Notes under the pieces: model-generated
The model's database searches: none
Told to the model about the DNA's origin: nothing
The model's input: only the letters and a program-made list of their open reading frames with translations
Translations under genes and position numbers: made by a program
Shown: positions 60,016 through 64,000 of the stretch, piece after piece
Layout: each line of letters opens with the position of its first letter
How positions within the stretch are numbered: position 1 is the stretch's first letter
Source: HGM13862 sp031553915
GTDB taxonomy: Bacteria > Bacillota > Dehalobacteriia > UBA4068
Direction of reading: 5' to 3'
Assembly (NCBI GenBank): GCA_031553915.1
Contig: JAVBKT010000003.1
Location: 62,001 to 126,000, forward strand
Length of the DNA stretch: 64,000 nucleotides

Positions 60016-60520
60016 CCAATACCGGGTGGCTATTTTGATAGCCAGCGACAAGGGCGCGGCCGGTGCGCGCGTGGATGAAAGCGGCCCGGCAATTAGAGCC
60101 ATACTTGAGGACGCAGGCTTTACTGTGGCGGAATATAAAATGCTCAGCGATGATATCGAACCGCTCAAACAACAGCTGCTGGCTTGGAGCGAGAGCGGGA
60201 ATATTGATCTGATACTCACCAGCGGCGGCACCGGCTTTTCGCCGCGTGACTGGATGCCTGAGGCCACGCTCGCTATTGCCGACCGTATCGTACCCGGCAT
60301 TCCTGAGGCAATGCGCGCCTATAGCATGCAAATCACACCGCGGGGAATGTTGAGCCGCGCTGCCGCGGCCATCTGCCGGCAAACCTTAATTATCAATCTG
60401 CCCGGCAGCCCCAAGGCGGTTAAAGAAACTCTGGGCTATATTCTGCCCGCTCTCACCCATGCCCTGGAAATGCTCACGGGTAGAGGCAAGGAATGCGCCA
60501 GCCGCATTGATATAGAATAA
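60005..60520 (+). CDS. MogA/MoaB-like molybdopterin adenylyltransferase
   Basis: 171 residues. Start at 60005 follows GAGGAG, inside the end of the MOSC gene. The fold markers are RVAILIASDKGAAGARVDES, DLILTSGGTGFSPRDWMPEA and NLPGSPKAVKETLGYILPAL, which make the MoCF_biosynth domain that adenylates molybdopterin before metal insertion. TSGGTG is the Mg-ATP/pterin loop. MogA and MoaB cannot be told apart here. Translationally coupled to MOSC. Confidence 0.92.
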   Translation: MNNNQYRVAILIASDKGAAGARVDESGPAIRAILEDAGFTVAEYKMLSDDIEPLKQQLLAWSESGNIDLILTSGGTGFSPRDWMPEATLAIADRIVPGIPEAMRAYSMQITPRGMLSRAAAAICRQTLIINLPGSPKAVKETLGYILPALTHALEMLTGRGKECASRIDIE

Positions 60521-60567
60521 ATTTGTTGCTACGCTCAAACAATACAGCTATAAAGGAGGGTTTAACT

Positions 60568-60780
60568 ATGCAACTAAGCGCTAGGAACCAGTTTAAGGGA
60601 ACAATCACCGAAATTACTGAAGGTGCTGTCAACGGTATGGTCAAAATCGATATTGGCGGCGGTAATATTATCTCTTCCACCATCTCCATGGCTTCCATCA
60701 AGGAGCTTGGTCTGGCGGTTGGCAAAGAAGCCTATGCTATTATCAAAGCTACCTCTGTGATGGTAGGCATTGACCACTAG
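60568..60780 (+). CDS. mop: Molbindin (TOBE-domain molybdate-binding protein)
   Basis: 70 residues, a single TOBE/Mop domain: LSARNQFKGTITEITEGAVN, GMVKIDIGGGNIISSTISMA and LGLAVGKEAYAIIKATSVMV. Such proteins form hexamers that hold molybdate or tungstate and act as a cytoplasmic store or buffer. Start at 60568 follows GGAGGG. The TAG stop at 60778-60780 is formed by the first bases of palindromic element copy B, so the element's left end reaches into the gene. Last gene of the molybdenum block. Confidence 0.92.
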   Translation: MQLSARNQFKGTITEITEGAVNGMVKIDIGGGNIISSTISMASIKELGLAVGKEAYAIIKATSVMVGIDH

Positions 60781-61114
60781 CCACTAGGGATGCGAACTCA
60801 TGCGCCCCGGACGGCGGATGGTCGATCTGGAGCTTCGTTATCGCTCCTAGCCAGGCATGCAGCCTGCCTACGACCTACCTGGCCTTTGCTCCGCAAAGTC
60901 GCAGGTAATGCACTAGCTATGCGTCGTCGCTCTGCCTGGTCCAGCCCGACCATCCATCCGTCGGGGGTGCCGGCAGTTTTGGCGGGAAAACAGTGAGCAG
61001 ATCTTGGTGAAAATATTGCTTTTCGTAGTTAGATCTACGGGAAGCAATATTTTTATCGGGAGATGCCAGCGTTTTCCCGCCAAAACCGCATGGGGTTCGT
61101 ATCCCTAATGGCTA
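60777..61114 (+). mobile_element. Palindromic MITE-like element, copy B (338 bp)
   Basis: The ends are imperfect inverted repeats of ~28 bp: CTAGCCACTAGGGATGCGAA on the left against TTCGTATCCCTAATGGCTA on the right. Nested inside: GGATGGTCG/CGACCATCC, GGCGGGAAAAC/GTTTTCCCGCC and a hairpin AATATTGCTT...AAGCAATATT, plus one 56-bp unit at 60871-60926. No coding frame of note. It is the cleanest copy in the window; copy A and a lone end at 21750 are relatives. It follows the mop stop codon directly. Confidence 0.85.
60871..60926 (+). repeat. 56-bp hairpin unit in copy B
   Basis: CGACCTACCTGGCCTTTGCT through GCGTCG, with CGAC/GTCG flanks, TACCTG/CAGGTA and CTTTG/CAAAG pairs. Same unit as at 55722. 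Confidence 0.8.
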
Positions 61115-61138
61115 AGCAACAAGAAATATATTCTGCTT

Positions 61139-61171
61139 AAAAAGGAACAGGCCTTTGGCCTGTTCCTTTTT
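61139..61171 (+). terminator. Terminator after element copy B
   Basis: AAAAAGGAACAGGCC and GGCCTGTTCCTTTTT form a 15-bp stem with loop TTT, followed by T. The remaining 61172-61350 holds no gene. Confidence 0.9.
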
Positions 61172-61350
61172 TGTTTTGCTGCCTTTGTTTGATTTGCTTG
61201 GAGGAGCAAATCAACTAAATTTTTTTGCAAAATGTTTGTCCATCTGATAGACAACTGCATATGATGTTGTAGGACAGCCCACCGCTGCCCCAAGGGGTGC
61301 TTCTGCTCCTTAGTTACGCATATTTACTGAAGACCATGGAGGTATTCACT

Positions 61351-61686
61351 ATGGACTTATTGACGGTGATAATAACCAGCGGTATTATGGTTGCGCTGAT
61401 CAATGGCATTCAGCAGATTTTTCTCTGGAAGCTCAACCGCAAAGCCGCTATTGAGGATAAAGCCGCCCAAAAACGGGACATTATCAGCATGGGTGTAACA
61501 GCTATGCTGGAGGATCGTTTGCTTTATCTGGGTACAAGCTATATTGAGAACGGCATCATCACTGCCTCGCAGCATAATGCTTATGAGCGCATGTATAATG
61601 CCTATGTGGCTGAGGACAATGGCAATGGCACCATCGAATGGGTGAAAGAACAAATTGACAAACTGGAAATAAAAACACTGGAATAA
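61351..61686 (+). CDS. Phage-type holin-region protein (hypothetical)
   Basis: 111 residues. Start at 61351 follows GGAGG. An N-terminal membrane segment (LLTVIITSGIMVALINGIQQ) is followed by a basic linker and a soluble helical domain (MGVTAMLEDRLLYLGTSYIE, NAYERMYNAYVAEDNGNGTI). This is the layout of a small phage protein commonly found beside holin and endolysin genes. The fragment of a CHAP-type lysin 1.5 kb downstream supports a phage lysis cassette. Assignment to a named holin family is not made. Confidence 0.6.
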   Translation: MDLLTVIITSGIMVALINGIQQIFLWKLNRKAAIEDKAAQKRDIISMGVTAMLEDRLLYLGTSYIENGIITASQHNAYERMYNAYVAEDNGNGTIEWVKEQIDKLEIKTLE

Positions 61687-61726
61687 ATGGCATTATCTAT
61701 GGATATGATTGGGCTCTAGCATATCT

Positions 61727-61828
61727 TTGCCCGCTATTGCCATTGCTATAGTCTCCGGCTTGACGGCCACCGGTGTCAAGCCGGTATATAAACAGCTGAA
61801 ACATAACGAGGAAGAAAAGGCCGGATAA
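61727..61828 (+). pseudogene. Short hydrophobic reading frame, possible holin remnant
   Basis: A 33-codon frame from TTG (LPAIAIAIVSGLTATGVKPV, then a charged tail KHNEEEKAG) reads like a holin C-terminal half without a proper start or ribosome-binding site. It lies 40 bp after the phage-type gene. Confidence 0.3.
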
Positions 61829-61835
61829 AGAGCAA

Positions 61836-61881
61836 GAAAAACCACCTAATTGCAGCCTTTCGAGAGGCTACAATTAGGTGG
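61836..61881 (-). terminator. Terminator of the Ltp-like gene
   Basis: On the minus strand CCACCTAATTG and CAATTAGGTGG pair, with inner GCCT/AGGC, followed by TTTTT. It lies 160 bp downstream of the Ltp-like gene. Confidence 0.75.
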
Positions 61882-61937
61882 GCAGGGGATTATACCCATA
61901 GAAAAGCTTGCGCATGGGAATTGCGGGGGGTTAAAAG

Positions 61938-61949
61938 TTATTGTTTCAT
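61938..61949 (-). other. Three-codon minigene ATG AAA CAA TAA
   Basis: A perfect GGAGG lies five bases before the ATG on the minus strand, yet the frame stops after Met-Lys-Gln. It lies between the Ltp-like gene and its terminator. Upstream of it is a short hydrophobic frame (IGYSLLAFIVVIGMCLLSSW) ending at 61959 with no ATG start. Confidence 0.35.
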
Positions 61950-62041
61950 AGTTCCTCCTTATCCTAACCAGCTAGACAGTAAACACATTCCGATTACAAC
62001 AATAAAAGCTAAGAGTGAATAACCTATTTCCCTCTTAGGAA

Positions 62042-62641
62042 TTAATATCCATTCGCTTCAACGCCATAGACTGCTTGCTCGTGGGTAAATCCCTCATACT
62101 CCAGCTGATCTATCAATCCTTGTCGAGAGAAAGAAGAATAATCTAAATACTGTTTCGCCATTTTGGCAGCTTGTTCAAACCAATCAGCCCCACAATTATC
62201 TACCGCATAAACAGCATCTGCATGGGAAAATTTTTCATACTCCAATTGCTCAATCAATCCTTGCCGAGAAAAAGCAGAATAATTCAAGTATTCCTTTGCT
62301 TTTGCCAATGCGTTTTTCTGTCCGGTGGTTGCAGTGCCTGATGGTGTTGGTGGGGGAGCAGAACCGCTACTACTAAGAGTTACAGTTTGAGTTCCTCCGT
62401 CCCATGTTACACCAACGCCTAATGCCTCGGCTATAGCCCTTACTGGCAAATAAGTTACTCCATCAGAGGTAAAGGCTTCAGCTTTTGTCCCATCGGGATA
62501 TGTGTAATTAATTGTTTTTCCATCAAGAACGATTGACACACCATAGTTTGCTTGAATCGTTTTTGTTATACCAGCAGCCATGGCCGGTATCGAGATAAGC
62601 AATAGGGCAACAAGAATCAAAATAAATAAACGTTTTTTCAT
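62042..62641 (-). CDS. Secreted Ltp-like protein with copper-amine-oxidase N-domain
   Basis: 199 residues. Signal peptide (LFILILVALLLISIPAMAA, no lipobox Cys), then a copper amine oxidase N-terminal-like domain (VSIVLDGKTINYTYPDGTKA, TYLPVRAIAEALGVGVTWDG) that is common in Clostridial envelope proteins, a Pro/Ser linker, and two ~48-residue repeats of the Ltp type: KAKEYLNYSAFSRQGLIEQL with EYEKFSHADAVYAVDN, and MAKQYLDYSSFSRQGLIDQL with EYEGFTHEQAVYGVEA. Ltp in a Streptococcus phage blocks DNA entry by related phages. GGAGGGG precedes the ATG. It lies among decayed phage genes, which fits a cargo gene of a former prophage. Confidence 0.85.
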   Translation of the reverse strand: MKKRLFILILVALLLISIPAMAAGITKTIQANYGVSIVLDGKTINYTYPDGTKAEAFTSDGVTYLPVRAIAEALGVGVTWDGGTQTVTLSSSGSAPPPTPSGTATTGQKNALAKAKEYLNYSAFSRQGLIEQLEYEKFSHADAVYAVDNCGADWFEQAAKMAKQYLDYSSFSRQGLIDQLEYEGFTHEQAVYGVEANGY

Positions 62642-62803
62642 AAGAGTTCCCCTCCTTTAATTTAAAAGCTAACCATATTTTACCATATTTGTCTAAAAAG
62701 GGGCAAGACAAAACAAAACCGCCCTACTAGGAGCGGAGAAAGAAGAGAGCTGTGTCCGATAACCCAAACACCCATCCCTCTTATGATTTTGAAGAGTATC
62801 CTT

Positions 62804-63158
62804 CTAAGTTACATCAAGAGTTATTTGCTCGAGAGCAACAAAAGGAAGCCGCACTAAAAGCTCTGGGCGAGGCTCGGGGGATAGCTCTCCTTCCCAGTAT
62901 TTGCAAATATTTTCGAAGCCAGGCAAGGTTTCAGAAAAGCAGTAATCGGGTGCGCTGGAATAACATTCCAAAAAAGCAGCGTCATGCAATGAAGCGCTTT
63001 CATATCCAATTTTCCATATGGAAGATGTGCCATCCAAAAGCCGCCCCCAATATTTATTTAAAGAAAAAAGGTCAGGACTGGCAAACGCGACTTGAAACCT
63101 TGATGGGCAATCAGGATAGTACTTGTTACGCACGTACTCAAAATCCCTCTCAATAATT
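62804..63158 (-). pseudogene. Unidentified gene fragment
   Basis: The minus-strand frame reads YVRNKYYPDCPSRFQVAFAS and NKYWGRLLDGTSSIWKIGYE, which looks protein-like, but upstream it runs into the antisense of the lysin fragment and has no start of its own. It ends at its own stop at 62804. A plus-strand frame (62752-63156, GTG start) overlaps it and is an alternative; its first 40 residues look plausible but it lacks a good ribosome-binding site. Neither is recognised. Low certainty. Confidence 0.35.
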
Positions 63159-63159
63159 G

Positions 63160-63320
63160 TAGTTGTTGAGAAAGTCAACGGCAACACTTTAACCACCATC
63201 GAGGGCAATACCAGTTCCGGCAACTCCGGCAGCCAGACTAACGGCAACGGGGTATACCGCAGAACACGCTACCTATCCGCCAGCTCAACTATGGGCTTTT
63301 GGCAACCAAACTACCAGGAG
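63160..63320 (+). pseudogene. C-terminal fragment of a CHAP-type phage lysin
   Basis: The frame reads VEKVNGNTLTTIEGNTSSGN and SQTNGNGVYRRTRYLSASST, which is how CHAP amidases of phages and clostridial prophages end. The catalytic Cys-His part is missing, and the frame runs without a stop into the next small gene. So it is a truncated, non-functional endolysin. Confidence 0.6.
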
Positions 63321-63326
63321 GACAAT

Positions 63327-63425
63327 ATGCAAATTAGAGATTTGGAAGTTAAAGTTATCAGCGAGAACAGCGCTATGCTACACACTGTCAAAGCAGGCTT
63401 GTGCGCCGCTCTGAAACAGACATGA
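63327..63425 (+). CDS. Small hypothetical protein coupled to the next gene
   Basis: 32 residues, starting MQIRDLEVKVISENSAMLHT. GGAGG lies before the ATG at 63327, and its stop overlaps the start of the following gene (ATGA). Not recognised. Lies in the decayed phage region; it may itself be truncated. Confidence 0.45.
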   Translation: MQIRDLEVKVISENSAMLHTVKAGLCAALKQT

Positions 63426-63715
63426 TAGCAAACCTCATAGAGTATTCGGAAAGCCAAGGCAGCAGAAACATGCGGCAGAAAGCCTATATGACATACTCTA
63501 AGCTTGTTAATAGTTTAGTTGGCATTGACGCCGGGCAGCGTGATTCTGTACCATTTAAGACTATCTCAACCATCATGTTCCTTGAGGATATGATACTACA
63601 TACCATTAAAGAAGAGATAGCCAAAGGCACTCACTATAAGCAAATTTATAAGGTTTGCAAAGATAACGGCGAGCAGATTATGAAGTTTGCTTATCTCCCT
63701 AGACTAACTGCATGA
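63422..63715 (+). CDS. Hypothetical helical protein
   Basis: 97 residues. The ATG at 63422 overlaps the preceding stop, which suggests coupling; a GTG at 63401 is possible. Sequence such as LIEYSESQGSRNMRQKAYMT, YSKLVNSLVGIDAGQRDSVP and IMFLEDMILHTIKEEIAKGT is helical, charged and soluble, with no motif I can name. Followed by a terminator. Probably phage-derived by location. Confidence 0.55.
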   Translation: MIANLIEYSESQGSRNMRQKAYMTYSKLVNSLVGIDAGQRDSVPFKTISTIMFLEDMILHTIKEEIAKGTHYKQIYKVCKDNGEQIMKFAYLPRLTA

Positions 63716-63760
63716 TATAAAAATTGCCAAGCATGTACATCACTTGGCAGTCCTCCTTTT

Positions 63761-63796
63761 CCCCTCTTGGCTTAAAAACCAAGGGGGGATTTTTTA
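63761..63796 (+). terminator. Terminator
   Basis: CCCCTCTTGG and CCAAGGGGGG pair across CTTAAAAA, followed by ATTTTTT. Confidence 0.8.
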
Positions 63797-63896
63797 TTTA
63801 CGCAAAAAGAAAAATAGCAGACATTATCTGTCTGCTATCCTCTGTACTACCGCAAATACATTCTCTAATATATACAGAGTTCGTATCTGCGCGTTT

Positions 63897-63972
63897 TGGT
63901 GAGCCATCGGCGACTCGAACGCCGGACACCCTGATTAAAAGTCAGGTGCTCTACCGACTGAGCTAATGGCTC
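63897..63972 (-). tRNA. tRNA-Lys (anticodon UUU)
   Basis: 76 nt including CCA. On the minus strand GAGCCAT...ATGGCTC acceptor, D arm TAGCTCAGTCGGTAGAGCA, anticodon stem CCTGA/TCAGG with loop CTTTTAA (anticodon TTT), T arm CCGGCGTTCGAGTCGCCG. Complete cloverleaf. Confidence 0.97.
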
Positions 63973-63976
63973 ATAC

Positions 63977-64000
63977 TGGCTGGGGTGGTAGGGTTCGAAC
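63977..64000 (-). tRNA. 3' end of another tRNA, cut by the window edge (possibly tRNA-Gln)
   Basis: On the minus strand GTTCGAACCCTACCACCCCA followed by GCCA is a T-arm and acceptor 3' strand. The acceptor CCCCA with discriminator G resembles tRNA-Gln (5' TGGGG). The anticodon lies beyond the window, so identity is provisional. Confidence 0.7.

Noticed and set aside
62752..63156. Plus-strand 134-codon frame with GTG start
   Set aside because: No proper ribosome-binding site, overlaps a protein-like minus frame, and becomes strongly basic in its second half as antisense frames do.
1..64000. CRISPR array
   Set aside because: No evenly spaced direct repeats with unique spacers were seen; the repeats present are palindromic and dispersed.

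Overview
The window reads as a chromosomal segment of an anaerobic, Gram-positive-type (Bacillota/Clostridia-like) bacterium. The evidence is the Firmicutes gene order zapA, pheST, infC-rpmI-rplT and ytxC, AddAB instead of RecBCD, MutS2, S-layer-homology (SLH) surface proteins, strong GGAGG ribosome binding sites, TTGACA/TATAAT promoters, a Firmicutes-type LexA box, and oxygen-sensitive enzymes (a double-cubane reductase and its activase, radical SAM proteins). YtxC points to a spore-forming lineage. There is no rRNA gene, so a genus is not claimed.

Layout. 1-5.3 kb: end of coaD, an SLH transglutaminase-like protein, a small HTH protein coupled to a dGTPase, a lipoprotein and a LysM/M23 peptidase. 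5.4-8.5 kb: a FecBCD-type ABC importer with a divergently transcribed binding protein. 8.5-27.7 kb: a long minus-strand housekeeping block (addA, addB, mutS2, U32 protein, nif3-like, zapA, pheT, pheS, a tiny yqzL-like gene, trmH-like, rplT, rpmI, infC). 27.9-36.7 kb: ytxC, a stand-alone trpB behind a Trp-codon leader peptide and attenuator, tRNA-Leu, a pilin-like protein, an activase, a chemotaxis receptor, a second stand-alone trpB, and a structured non-coding element. 36.7-45.6 kb: a Cys-rich SpaA/Cna-B-like protein, an SLH protein carrying a binding domain whose two halves are in swapped order, two c-di-GMP proteins, an XRE regulator and two Cys-rich small proteins. 45.8-53.4 kb: a LexA-boxed DNA repair/modification pair, a glycosyltransferase, a HisD-family dehydrogenase with an MBL hydrolase, YbjQ, and a double-cubane reductase. 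53.5-60.8 kb: a molybdenum block (molybdopterin-binding protein, modA, modBC, moaC, moaA, MOSC, mogA-like, mop). 61.3-63.8 kb: decayed phage lysis-type genes with an Ltp-type exclusion protein. The window ends in tRNA genes.

The most unusual signals are: (i) a family of palindromic MITE-like elements (338 bp and 530 bp copies plus a lone end) with ~28-bp terminal inverted repeats, carrying a nested ~56-bp hairpin unit that appears to have inserted independently at three places; (ii) an SLH protein with a C-half-before-N-half solute-binding domain; (iii) a Trp-codon leader and terminator controlling a tryptophan synthase beta gene that has no alpha partner; and (iv) a 120-nt nested palindrome with competing pairings downstream of the second trpB.

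The molybdenum genes form one functional unit: ModABC takes up molybdate, MoaA and MoaC start cofactor synthesis, MogA-like and MoeA-like proteins complete it, and Mop stores or buffers the oxyanion. The molybdenum-using enzyme itself is not in the window.
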